In this document: one piece after another, positions 23,641-34,478 of the stretch | Position numbering within the stretch: position 1 is the stretch's first letter | How the letters are laid out: each line of letters opens with the position of its first letter | Source: Ananas comosus | Lineage: Eukaryota; Streptophyta; Magnoliopsida; Poales; Bromeliaceae | Assembly (NCBI RefSeq): GCF_001540865.1 | Contig: NC_033631.1 | Location: 7,791,050-7,855,049 of the forward strand | Direction: 5' to 3' | Length of the DNA stretch: 64,000 bases | Made by a program: the position numbers and the translations under genes | The notes under the pieces: model-generated | What the model was told of the DNA's origin: nothing | The model's database searches: none | The model's input: the letters and a program-made list of their open reading frames with translations, nothing else

Positions 23641-23834
23641 TGTTTATTAGTAATACTATCTTTTCAGGGTATAAGGTTGCCAAAATCGAAATGTTTGCCT
23701 GGCTCTAGTTTAGCACATTTATTGCTGCTTGAGCATAGCCATATCTTTTGAATGGCACTATACCTCCTTCAATATTCAAAATCTGCATATAACCCTGTAA
23801 TTTATATGGAAAGCCAAGTCAAATTTCAAGATTT

Positions 23835-24794
23835 TGTTAATTATATGAAACAACCGTTATTCTCTAATAGCTTAAGCTATCAGAGAATGGTGTTTTTAAT
23901 TTGTATATTCGACACTCTCCCTCACGTTTGGGCTTGAGACTTTTTTCATAGGCTCAAGACATGGACTTAAATTAAATGAAAGGGAATTAAATTATGCTAG
24001 GAGCCAGGTAGGACTCGAATTCAAAACCATAGTTAGTTAATTCGGATTCGGCAAAAATTCGGTACGGGTATAATTCGGATAAAATTCGTCTTTTAATTTT
24101 TAAATTCGTTGAAAAATACGGCTAAAAAACGGATTCATCAATTATTCGGATACGTGATTTATTTGGATATTATACGTTTACCAATTAAAAATTCGGGATA
24201 AAAAATTTGGCTATTAAATTAAAATTTTTTCTCTCAAGATTTATGCTATTAGCATAAATATTTATATCTTTTACAAATATAGGAATAAATAGCTACAAAA
24301 TTAAGATAATTAAGTAAAAATTTGAAAAGAAATTTTTTTTTTTTTTTTTGGTCTTAGGCGAGGTGTTTGGAAAGATTTTTTCCTTTTTTTTTTTGTAGTT
24401 TACTGTTTTGGGCCAGGCAGCCCAAGAGCGCATGCGACTGCGGGAGCGCGTGCGCGGGAGCGCAGGCAGGCGCAGACAGGCGCGGGCAGGCGTGTGCGTG
24501 ATCCCTTTTTTTTCGCCGAATAATTCGGCTCACCGAATAATACGCGAACACATATTTTTACTCAAAAAATCCCCCTTTTTTCCGAATTTTTTGGAAAAAA
24601 TTCGAAAATAGCCGTTTAATTCGGGTTTTGAAAAATTCGCGAATAATTCGCGAATAATTCGCGAATAATTCGCGAATGAACTAACTATGTTCAAAACCTC
24701 TTGCTCTGATACAATGTTAAATTATGTGAAACAACCGTTATTCTCCAATAGCTTAATTTATTAAAGAACGGTGGTTTAATTTATTCATTCAGCA
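23835..24794 (-). mobile_element. TRIM retrotransposon with 80-bp LTRs, split by a hAT
   Basis: Two 80-bp direct repeats, 23835-23914 and 24715-24794, both begin TGTTAA and end CA, and share the core GAAACAACCGTTATTCT. Next to the right repeat, on the minus strand, lies TTGTATCAGAGC (24703-24714), a one-mismatch initiator-Met primer-binding site. Next to the left repeat is the purine tract CGTGAGGGAGAG. Without the inserted hAT the element is about 300 bp, with no coding capacity. That is the definition of a terminal-repeat retrotransposon in miniature, which depends on other elements for enzymes. The flanking 5-mers (GATTT, CTTTT) do not match. Confidence 0.8.
24028..24689. mobile_element. 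Non-autonomous hAT inside the TRIM, perfect 8-bp TSD
   Basis: Termini CATAGTTAGTT are inverted repeats. Flanking TTCAAAAC copies lie at 24020-24027 and 24690-24697, exactly 8 bp. Subterminal tracts are rich in ATTCGCGAAT and TTCGG motifs, with four near-tandem copies at 24631-24675. The middle (24412-24505) is a GC-rich block of GCGCAGGCAGG-like sequence. No transposase is encoded in the 662 bp. Confidence 0.88.
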
Positions 24795-24832
24795 CTTTTG
24801 CTTTGATCAGTCCAACAGTTGAAAATTCAAGT

Positions 24833-25200
24833 CTTGAACCTCTTTGTAATTTTTATCTTCGAGATGGGTTTTTACAGCTGGGGCAGCATAGCCCCCATTT
24901 TCCGCTTTGGCTGATACATGATAGACCACTTTGTGTTTTCAGTATGGTTAATTTTATTCTACTTTACCACTTCTGCTGTGTGTGTGAACATTAAAAGAAG
25001 GGTATAAACTTTTTATCTTGAACCTCTTTGTAATTTTTATCTTCGGGATGGGTTTTTACAGCTGGGGCAGCGCAGCCCCATTTTTTCCGCTTTGGCTGAT
25101 ACATGATAGACCACTTTGTGTTTTCAGTATGGTTAATTTTATTCTATTTTACCACTTCTGTTGTGTGTGTGAACATTAAAAGAAGGGTATAAACTTTTTA
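24833..25200. repeat. Tandem duplication, two 184-bp units
   Basis: The units 24833-25016 and 25017-25200 both start CTTGAACCTCTTTGTAAT and end AAGGGTATAAACTTTTTA. They differ at only a handful of positions (for example CAGCATAGCCCCCA versus CAGCGCAGCCCCAT), so the duplication is recent or homogenised. Confidence 0.9.
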
Positions 25201-25339
25201 AAAATGAGCAAATGGAGTGGCTTTGCTCGCGGTCATATGCCTGATTATCCTGATGCTACCTGTTTAAACAAAAGTATGTCTGGCCGGAATGGCATTGAGA
25301 CAATCATTGTTGTCATGCTTGTTTGCAAATTATAATTTG

Positions 25340-26239
25340 ATTCTACCTCTAGTCAAATTATGTGGACCACGAAATGTCAAACTAACGAGCATATTGCGTG
25401 TTTCAAAGACATTATGGTTTTAGTTCAGGTAAGTTTAATTGATTGATTTTCTCTTTATGTTTCTTCTACCTTCTTTATTTGATGATCTCTGATGCTCCAT
25501 CCACCTTGTGAGTACCTCAAATGTCTTTGGTTTCATTATTTCGTGAATAGTACATACAATGATAAGAAACACAATTTACTGATTAAGATTATACAATTTT
25601 GTGCTCGCCGTTGAGGAGGTTCGCTGTGATTGTTTAGAACTTTTTTCTAGGATTTTTTTTAATTATATTATTATAGTCCGACTTCTCAAAGAGTAGTTAT
25701 CGTTATTGCTTTCATTCCATGAACTTCATATCAACTTACTGACTCACTTGCATAGTTGTTTAACTCTTATAATTTGTATTTGTGCATGCAATTCCGAAGG
25801 TACTATGATGTATTCCTAAAGAGATACCAGAAGCTCGCCACGGAGAATAACTGGAATCAACCTCTACTCGGTAATGTTGATTCTCAATTTTTGTTTTTCT
25901 TATGTTAAATTTGCCTAAAACTATGCTGTCCCATGTCTTCATCCGCCGCCCTTCTGCTTTTCAGAAGTCAACAGAAGCTACACTACAATCTGATAACGAG
26001 GCACCGGATAAATTTCCTGATAATGTTTTGTAGTTTTATACTTCCATTACGCATCTGTGACACTTATTAATGATATAGTTACTAAGTTGTCTGATGCATG
26101 CAGATGCGCTTGCGTACTCGGTGCAAATAATGGAGGAGGGCGTGATCCCCGTCACCCCCTGCGATGTTCCTATCGATGCTCTCGTATCTGCCACCGGCGT
26201 AATTCCTATCAGTCCTTCTGCCTTGGAGAAGATGTGATT
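25340..26239 (+). pseudogene. 3' exons of an unidentified gene
   Basis: Three exon-like blocks can be read. About 25352-25428, ending at GTAAGTTT, reads QIMWTTKCQTNEHIACF and on to LVQ. About 25797-25871, ending at GTAATGTT, reads YYDVFLKRYQKLATENN. The last (about 26102-26239) opens after GCAG and reads DALAYSVQIMEEGVI...PIDALVSATG...SALEKM to a TGA. The peptides look like conserved coding sequence, but the phases between blocks do not all agree. I recognise no family, and no 5' part is found upstream, where the 184-bp duplication and the TRIM lie. It may be a truncated gene or a gene with exons I failed to see. Confidence 0.35.
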
Positions 26240-27522
26240 CTCTCTCTCTCTCTCTTTGTCTCTCTCTGCCCCCGTCTAAGTCCCCTATTTATGACTGTTT
26301 TACTCGACAGATTCACCATGTACGCTAAACTTGACATCAAAGTATCCTTCTGTCGGCTTAACATTCAGTTGATAGCCAACTATACAAGATCTAACTGTAT
26401 CAATTACAACTTCCAGTTCTTTCGTCTCGATTTTGGTTTACTTGTACTTTTTGTTAGTGATGATCTTTCTGTAGTGCTCTAATGTCGCACTCCGAATGCT
26501 AAATGTACAATTTGTAATAATTTTACGCCTGTCTTGAACCTTTGAATTTTTGCAATTGAATATCTGACGTCCATCAATCTGCTGACGCAAATCGCCACAT
26601 GAAAGAGCCAGTTATGTCTGCCATGTTAGCACTAAATTTTGCTGCAGGGTAATGCTGTTGAATACTAAACCAAACTTGCCCTAATCCTAAATTCACATGT
26701 CAAACTTATATTAGGATCTAAACTTGAACTTAAGAAATTAACATTTTAATTTTAGATTCATAATTCAAATTTAAATATAAAATAATAATTTAAAAGTAAA
26801 TAATAATTAATATTTGAATTTAAATAATTATTTGTGAAAAAATGTTTTTTTTGAAAATTCCTTTCAGAATCAAAGTTATTCCCACCGTCGTGGGAGGAAT
26901 CAATTGGGAGGGATTCGTTTTCCATCGGAATAAATATTGGAAGGCTAAAATAGGAAAAAAAAAATTATAAATATTCAAATTTTCCACTCTCTTTGATTTT
27001 TAAAAGTATATATTTTATCACGTCAAAATTTTAAATTGATACATTTAGCTTCCGTTCATTTCATATTAATTTATATCAAAATATCTTTAAAAATAACAGA
27101 AATATATTAAAAAAAATTATGGAACAAGTAAATACTATTTAGTCACTTTGTTCTCTCCATTAACGTCATAACTCTTTGAATATATTTTTAAAATATTAAG
27201 TGGACAATATAAAAATCTTTAAAAGTCGAAAAAAGAGTAAAAAGTTAGATATTTATGAAAAAATTTTCTGCATTAGAGTCCAATTGGAACGAGAATCACT
27301 CAAATCAAATACCAACAATAAAAATTAATTATTTTATCCTACTCTTTTGTCATCAGATTCTGAGTTCAAATACTACACACACACCCACCCCATAAAAAAA
27401 ACACCCCAGCAAAAGACAATATTGTAACGTACCATTTTCACTATCGCATCGTCGCCTATCATGGTACTGTGGTGAAAGATCACAAGTATGTGAGGTTGCA
27501 GGTATGTAGACAAATAGGAACA
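26240..27522. other. AT-rich intergenic DNA
   Basis: A CT microsatellite follows the stop at about 26239-26262. The rest is AT-rich with an AAATTTAAA-type tract near 26750-26830. No gene or element boundary is recognised until the TSD at 27523. Confidence 0.45.
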
Positions 27523-27532
27523 GCTATTCCTG

Positions 27533-27809
27533 GGGTTTCTTTTACATTTAGACCCCTGACAAATTTTTATTTTAAAATTAGCCCTGTCAAAATTTAATTT
27601 GCAAAAATGGTCCTGGGCCTGCCACGCAGGCGCCACGTCAGCGCCACGTGGGCAGGGACAAACACGGTGAATGGTTCACCGTGTTTAGTACGTATTTTTT
27701 GTATATTGAAAAGAGGAATAGGGAGTAGGGATGTCAATATGTATGGATATCCGAAATATTATCTGAATCCAAAGTCCAAACCCGAATAAATTATATTTAT
27801 ATATATATN

Positions 27810-27868
<59 letters not shown>

Positions 27869-28349
27869 ATTTATTTTTATTTATTTATACAATATATAAA
27901 ATATTTAATAATTTTTATTTCATAGATCTTCATCCAACGGTATAGATTTTTAAAACCCGCTGGGTTCAGGTTCGGGTTTCGAGTTTTTGGTCGGATATGG
28001 ATATGGGTATGAATTTTTAAAATCCGTCGGGTTCGGTTCCGGGTTTGAATTTTAATTTGATTTTCGGGTTCGGGTACGGATTTTTGAAAAAGAGAAGAAA
28101 AGGAATACAAATTTCCTATTCCTCTTTTCAATATACAAAAAATACGTATTAAACACGGTGAACCATTCACCGTGTTTAGACACGGTGAATGGTTCACCAT
28201 GTTTAACTTTACTACCGCCCCCAGCCCTACTCGCGTGGTGCTGACGTGGCGCCTGCGTCGCAGGTCTATGGCCATTTTTGCAAATTAAATTTTGACAGGG
28301 CTATTTTTAAAATAAAAATTTGCTAAGGGGCTAAATGCAAAAAAAGCCC
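27533..28349. mobile_element. Mutator-like foldback element with long TIRs and 10-bp TSD
   Basis: Long terminal inverted repeats run 27533-27722 and 28117-28349. The ends read GGGTTTCTTTTACATTTAG and, on the other strand, GGGCTTTTTTTGCATTTAG. Perfect 10-bp repeats GCTATTCCTG flank it at 27523-27532 and 28350-28359, which fits the 9-11 bp duplications of Mutator-like elements. Each arm carries ACGGTGAATGGTTCACCGT palindromes, one in the left arm and two in the right. The middle has a long TA microsatellite with an N at 27809 and a GGATATGGATATGGGT-rich part resembling hAT subterminal sequence. No transposase is encoded. Confidence 0.85.
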
Positions 28350-28429
28350 GCTATTCCTGCTGTCTCCTTTGGAATCATTGGTGTGCAATAAATTCCTACT
28401 GTAATTACCATTTTACCGTTTGGCTTAGG

Positions 28430-29110
28430 TTTTGAAAAAAAAAGTTCTGCAGTAGAGTTAATTTTGATTTAGAGAACTCATTTTGATTAAAATCTATCAA
28501 GCGTTTGATTGAATTTAAATAAAAGTAATTTTTCTGAAGTGATTTCGTAAAACTGTTTGGTAAAATATTTTTAATATTTACAAATAATAATTTTTTACTA
28601 AATTTTATTTTAAAATAATTTAAATTTTGAATTTAGATTTAAATTTTAGATTTAAAAATTTTAAATTTGCCAAAAATTTAAAAAATTTTGATATTTTAAT
28701 TAAAAATATAAGTTTGAAATTTAAAATTTTTAAATTTAAAATTTGAATTCTTAAATTCAAATTTTAAAACTTAAATTTAAATCAAAATGTAAAATATAAG
28801 ATTTAAAACATAAAATTTGAGAAATTAAAATTTAAAATTTAAAAAATTTAAAACTTAAAATTCAAAATTTAAAAGTCGAAATTAAAATTTAAAATTTGAA
28901 TCTAAAATCCAAATAAAAATTTAAAATTTTGAGTTCAAAATCAGAATCAGATTTCAAGAAGCAAGTTTTAGCTGCTTCTGATTTTGGGTTTCGAAAATTA
29001 AAAAACTGATTGTAAAAATCAAAATCAATTTTTAAAAAGAAAATTACCAAACGCTCTATTGAGTCGAAAATCACTTCTGGACCCAAAATTACTTTTTAGA
29101 AGTTAGGCCA
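28430..29110. repeat. AT-rich element with AAATTT interior (also 32054-32735)
   Basis: The edges carry GCGTTTGATT, CTGAAGTGATTTCG and TTTGGTAAAAT on one side and ATTACCAAACGCTC with AATCACTTCTGG on the other. These are inverted relations typical of a short DNA element with TTTGGTAA/TTACCAAA subterminal motifs. The interior is AAATTTAAAA-type sequence, like the Harbinger element at 15 kb. The divergence cluster between copies A and B begins at its right end. Confidence 0.5.
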
Positions 29111-29539
29111 AATACCCACTATAGTTGATCCAATATATGTACTTCTAAATCAGTTTGAGTATACGGGGCAATTGATCTGTACATAAAGTAGTGATCTATA
29201 CATTGGTTCTTAGCATTAGTCTGATATTCATCCTACGTGACATATTTACCTTCTCATTAATTTGTCAACGCAGAGGATTGGAACTCAAAACCTTGTATTA
29301 TAATAGAAGTATTTAAAATTAACTCAAGTACTATATTATTTATAAAATTGATCAAATAAAAAACTGACAAAAAAATATAGTTAACACCCGAAACACACAA
29401 ACCAAATAGATTATCTATCAATTTTTTTACAGCACTAGTAAAAGATAATATTTCTCCTTAATAATTTTCAAACATCCCTTCAAATATTTTCAAACCTCTA
29501 GACTTCGCAAATAAAATTTAGAGTTTAAAAAATATTTTG

Positions 29540-30190
29540 ATTGTGAAGCCATTTCTCAGGGTCATCTATCTTAGGCCTACTCTACCTCTGATACGTCTCT
29601 TGAGTTTAGCCACTGTCCAAAATATTATAACGGGATTAAAAGTTTTAATCCTATTATATCTTATATGTAAAACTATCTGATATATCACATTTTCTCCTGC
29701 TTTAAGTCCTAACATTCTTGTCAGGTTTAGACTCATAAGTATCATGCGATGTGAGACTTGTCTCGCTAGTCTTAACCAAGCTCGCATCTCCGTAAGACTC
29801 GTCCCGTTAGCCTTAACCGACCTTGTGGTAGAGCTGCGCTCTATCCACAACAGTCATTAATATGAGAGACTCGCTCTTCCCGCTTTATAATTATGATTCA
29901 AATGAGACTCAACTCACATTTTTAGTATAATTTTGACTCAGCTGAGACTCATCTCATATTTTCAGTATAATTCTGACTCAGCCGATACTCAAATTACATT
30001 TTCGACTGATAACTAGCTCTGATATCAATTATAATACCCCACTTCTCAAGGGCCACCTATTTTATGACTATTCTAACTCTAGCACGCCTAACTCTCTTAA
30101 TTATTTGGATCTAATCATCGTCTAAAATACTATAATCAGGTTAAAAATTTTAGCTCTATTATATCTTATATATAGAATATAAGGTCTCAC
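29540..30190 (-). mobile_element. TRIM-like element, minus strand (also 33166-33816)
   Basis: Two diverged direct repeats of about 150 bp (from about 29540 and about 30035) share TTCTCAGGGTCATCTAT / TTCTCAAGGGCCACCTAT, then AAAATATTATAA / AAAATACTATAAT and a CTATTATATCTTATAT tail. Beside the right repeat the minus strand has TGATATCAGAGC (30015-30026), a one-mismatch primer-binding site. The interior has CTGAGAC/CTCAACTC-type short repeats and no coding region. Both 3-kb copies carry it. Confidence 0.6.
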
Positions 30191-30296
30191 ATAAATGATT
30201 TTAAAATAAATTTAAAAATTTTGAACAATAGTAAAGGGTAAATAAGGAAAAGGACATAAAATCATGTCTGGGCTCCTTATTACTTTGTGCAAGCGT

Positions 30297-30550
30297 GTTT
30301 TGTGGGCAAAAATTGCATGGACATAGTGTCCAAATTAGCATCTTTGGGGACGCTCTTGTTGGGCACCACGTGGCTCGCAGACACCCATCCCACCGTCCCT
30401 CTTCCTTCCTCTACTTCTTTCTCTCTAAAAAAATCATTTTTTTTAAAAAAAAAGGGACGGTGAGATGGATGCTTGCGAGCCACGTGGCGCCTATTCGAAA
30501 CATCCCAAAAAATGTTAATGTGGACACTATATCCACACAATTTTTGCCCG
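30297..30550. mobile_element. Foldback element with about 110-bp arms (also 33923-34176)
   Basis: The left arm runs from GGGCAAAAATTGCATGGACA to CCCACCGTCCCT. The right arm, on the other strand, runs from GGGCAAAAATTGTGTGGATA to CTCACCGTCCCT. The loop is a short TC/T-rich then A-rich spacer. The arms carry CCACGTGGC boxes. The transcript of this unit would fold into a long hairpin. I did not find a clear TSD, so no superfamily is named. Confidence 0.7.
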
Positions 30551-30583
30551 CTTCAAAGCATGGGTCAAAATATTAAATTGACT

Positions 30584-30586
<3 letters not shown>

Positions 30587-30616
<30 letters not shown>
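30587..30616. repeat. (AG)n microsatellite (also 34213-34242)
   Basis: About fifteen AG units in each 3-kb copy, directly right of the foldback element. Confidence 0.9.
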
Positions 30617-30617
<1 letters not shown>

Positions 30618-30649
30618 CATCACACATTCACATGCAGAAAAATATAAAA

Positions 30650-31004
30650 GAAAAACTTCAAATATCACTCCTGTAATTTCGTATTTACTTACTTAGTATC
30701 TTGTAATTTAAAGTGTATCAAGTTAGTGTTATATGATTTCATTTTTCTCTTTTTATTATCCATTTCACTAATTTTTTTTCATTAAACCAGTAACAAAATT
30801 AAAACTAAAGGATACTAAAATGAATATCGATAAAGCTAGGTGGAGTATCCGAAGTTTTTTTTGCATATAATTTAACAAACTATTAACGGAGGAACTGACG
30901 AAAAGAAAAAAATAAAATTAGATGACACTAACTTGATACACTTTAAACCATATGATACTAAAATGAGAAAGTGCAAAACTACAGAGGTGATATTTAAAAT
31001 TTAC
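30650..31004. mobile_element. MITE with inverted ends (also 34276-34441 partial)
   Basis: Ends AAACTTCAAATATCACTCC and, on the other strand, GTAAATTTTAAATATCACCTC form inverted repeats that continue through TTTAGTATC and TTAAAGTGTATCAAGTTAGTG on both arms. A related copy lies at 39514-39868. In 3-kb copy B the same MITE stops at the N at 34442. Confidence 0.65.
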
Positions 31005-31423
31005 CCGAATATAAATATATTATTTAAAATGCAGTTGTTAGTAAAAAGCAAAATTTGTGGTGGTACTATTGCAGATCAAAAGGCTGAACATGGAAAAGTA
31101 TGCAGTATTCATATGCTTCTCAGATCAGTAAGATAAATTTTGGGAGAGTTGGAAGAGAATAAGATAAATTTTGTGTTGTAGTACCTACAAGACGGATTCG
31201 GCTTTCAGCGTGATCAAAGGCAAATAGATCAAATGTGAAAATATGCTTACATGCTTTTCAATGGAACTACAAAAATCATATCATATCTTTAAAACTGAAT
31301 TAGCCTAGATGTTATGTAAACTGAACTATCCTTAACTAACAGGAAAGATACATGAATCAAGCTCAGAACCTCTTAAAACAGAAGGGAATGAAGAATGACT
31401 CAGAATACTGTATTATCCACCAA

Positions 31424-31427
<4 letters not shown>
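31005..31427. other. Unique spacer between the two 3-kb copies
   Basis: About 420 bp with no gene. A 17-bp AGATAAATTTTG-containing phrase occurs twice near 31130-31175. The spacer ends at a TA microsatellite (about 31428-31488) where copy B begins. Confidence 0.5.
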
Positions 31428-31492
<65 letters not shown>

Positions 31493-34209
31493 ATTTATTT
31501 TTATTTATTTATACAATATATAAAATATTTAATAATTTTTATTTCATAGATCTTCATCCAACGGTATAGATTTTTAAAACCCGCTGGGTTCAGGTTCGGG
31601 TTTCGAGTTTTTGGTCGGATATGGATATGGGTATGAATTTTTAAAATCCGTCGGGTTCGGTTCCGGGTTTGAATTTTAATTTGATTTTCGGGTTCGGGTA
31701 CGGATTTTTGAAAAAGAGAAGAAAAGGAATACAAATTTCCTATTCCTCTTTTCAATATACAAAAAATACGTATTAAACACGGTGAACCATTCACCGTGTT
31801 TAGACACGGTGAATGGTTCACCATGTTTAACTTTACTACCGCCCCCAGCCCTACTCGCGTGGTGCTGACGTGGCGCCTGCGTCGCAGGTCTATGGCCATT
31901 TTTGCAAATTAAATTTTGACAGGGCTATTTTTAAAATAAAAATTTGCTAAGGGGCTAAATGCAAAAAAAGCCCGCTATTCCTGCTGTCTCCTTTGGAATC
32001 ATTGGTGTGCAATAAATTCCTACTGTAATTACCATTTTACCGTTTGGCTTAGGTTTTGAAAAAAAAAGTTCTGCAGTAGAGTTAATTTTGATTTAGAGAA
32101 CTCATTTTGATTAAAATCTATCAAGCGTTTGATTGAATTTAAATAAAAGTAATTTTTCTGAAGTGATTTCGTAAAACTGTTTGGTAAAATATTTTTAATA
32201 TTTACAAATAATAATTTTTTACTAAATTTTATTTTAAAATAATTTAAATTTTGAATTTAGATTTAAATTTTAGATTTAAAAATTTTAAATTTGCCAAAAA
32301 TTTAAAAAATTTTGATATTTTAATTAAAAATATAAGTTTGAAATTTAAAATTTTTAAATTTAAAATTTGAATTCTTAAATTCAAATTTTAAAACTTAAAT
32401 TTAAATCAAAATGTAAAATATAAGATTTAAAACATAAAATTTGAGAAATTAAAATTTAAAATTTAAAAAATTTAAAACTTAAAATTCAAAATTTAAAAGT
32501 CGAAATTAAAATTTAAAATTTGAATCTAAAATCCAAATAAAAATTTAAAATTTTGAGTTCAAAATCAGAATCAGATTTCAAGAAGCAAGTTTTAGCTGCT
32601 TCTGATTTTGGGTTTCGAAAATTAGAAAATTGATTGTAAAAATCAAAATCAATTTTTAAAAATAAGATTACCAAACGCTCTATTAACTCAAAAATCACTT
32701 CTGAACCCAAAATCACTTTTCAGAAGTTAGGCCAAATACCCACTATAGTTGATTCCAATATATGTACTTCTAAATAAGATTAAGTATATGTGGCAATTGA
32801 TCTGTACATAAAGTAGTGATTTATACATTGGTTCTTAGCATTAGTCTGATATTCATCCTACGTGACATATTTACCTTCTCATTAATTTGTCAACGCAGAG
32901 GATTGGAACTCAAAACCCTTGTATTATAATAGAAGTATTTAAAATTAACTCAAGTACTATATTATTTATAAAATTGATCAAATAAAAAACTGACAAAAAA
33001 ATATAGTTAACACCCGAAACACACAAACCAAATAGATTATCTATCAATTTTTTTACAGCACTAGTAAAAGATAATATTTCTCCTTAATAATTTTCAAACA
33101 TCCCTTCAAATATTTTCAAACCTCTAGACTTCGCAAATAAAATTTAGAGTTTAAAAAATATTTTGATTGTGAAGCCATTTCTCAGGGTCATCTATCTTAG
33201 GCCTACTCTACCTCTGATACGTCTCTTGAGTTTAGCCACTGTCCAAAATATTATAACGGGATTAAAAGTTTTAATCCTATTATATCTTATATGTAAAACT
33301 ATCTGATATATCACATTTTCTCCTGCTTTAAGTCCTAACATTCTTGTCAGGTTTAGACTCATAAGTATCATGCGATGTGAGACTTGTCTCGCTAGTCTTA
33401 ACCAAGCTCGCATCTCCGTAAGACTCGTCCCGTTAGCCTTAACCGACCTTGTGGTAGAGCTGCGCTCTATCCACAACAGTCATTAATATGAGAGACTCGC
33501 TCTTCCCGCTTTATAATTATGATTCAAATGAGACTCAACTCACATTTTTAGTATAATTTTGACTCAGCTGAGACTCATCTCATATTTTCAGTATAATTCT
33601 GACTCAGCCGATACTCAAATTACATTTTCGACTGATAACTAGCTCTGATATCAATTATAATACCCCACTTCTCAAGGGCCACCTATTTTATGACTATTCT
33701 AACTCTAGCACGCCTAACTCTCTTAATTATTTGGATCTAATCATCGTCTAAAATACTATAATCAGGTTAAAAATTTTAGCTCTATTATATCTTATATATA
33801 GAATATAAGGTCTCACATAAATGATTTTAAAATAAATTTAAAAATTTTGAACAATAGTAAAGGGTAAATAAGGAAAAGGACATAAAATCATGTCTGGGCT
33901 CCTTATTACTTTGTGCAAGCGTGTTTTGTGGGCAAAAATTGCATGGACATAGTGTCCAAATTAGCATCTTTGGGGACGCTCTTGTTGGGCACCACGTGGC
34001 TCGCAGACACCCATCCCACCGTCCCTCTTCCTTCCTCTACTTCTTTCTCTCTAAAAAAATCATTTTTTTTAAAAAAAAAGGGACGGTGAGATGGATGCTT
34101 GCGAGCCACGTGGCGCCTATTCGAAACATCCCAAAAAATGTTAATGTGGACACTATATCCACACAATTTTTGCCCGCTTCAAAGCATGGGTCAAAATATT
34201 AAATTGACT

Positions 34210-34243
<34 letters not shown>

Positions 34244-34441
34244 CATCACACATTCACATGCAGAAAAATATAAAAGAAAAACTTCAAATATCACTCCTGT
34301 AATTTCGTATTTACTTACTTAGTATCTTGTAATTTAAAGTGTATCAAGTTAGTGTTATATGATTTCATTTTTCTCTTTTTATTATCCATTTCACTAATTT
34401 TTTTTCATTAAACCAGTAACAAAATTAAAACTAAAGGATAC
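31428..34441 (+). repeat. 3-kb direct repeat, copy B
   Basis: This second copy of the unit begins in a TA microsatellite that is preceded by unrelated sequence, so the left arm of the Mutator-like element is missing here. It stops inside the MITE one base before the N at 34442, exactly where RPT1-side sequence begins. Copy B is therefore open-ended at a probable contig join. Confidence 0.93.
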
Positions 34442-34478
34442 NATAGTAGGAAGAGCATTACATGCTCAAAAAGTATAC

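Larger units (their letters stand above)
27810..30816 (+). repeat. 3-kb direct repeat, copy A
   Basis: This copy and copy B (31428-34441) align end to end with offsets of 3,624 to 3,626 bp. They read identical over almost their full length. About 16 substitutions and one indel are packed into about 29001-29197, and a second 1-bp indel lies near 29293. The unit begins in the TA microsatellite inside the Mutator-like element and contains its right arm, an AT-rich element, a TRIM, a foldback element, an (AG)n tract and part of a MITE. Confidence 0.93.

Noticed and set aside
29566..29850. 94-codon minus-strand frame, present twice
   Set aside because: It is duplicated only because the 3-kb unit is duplicated. 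It lies in a TRIM interior and has no family features.
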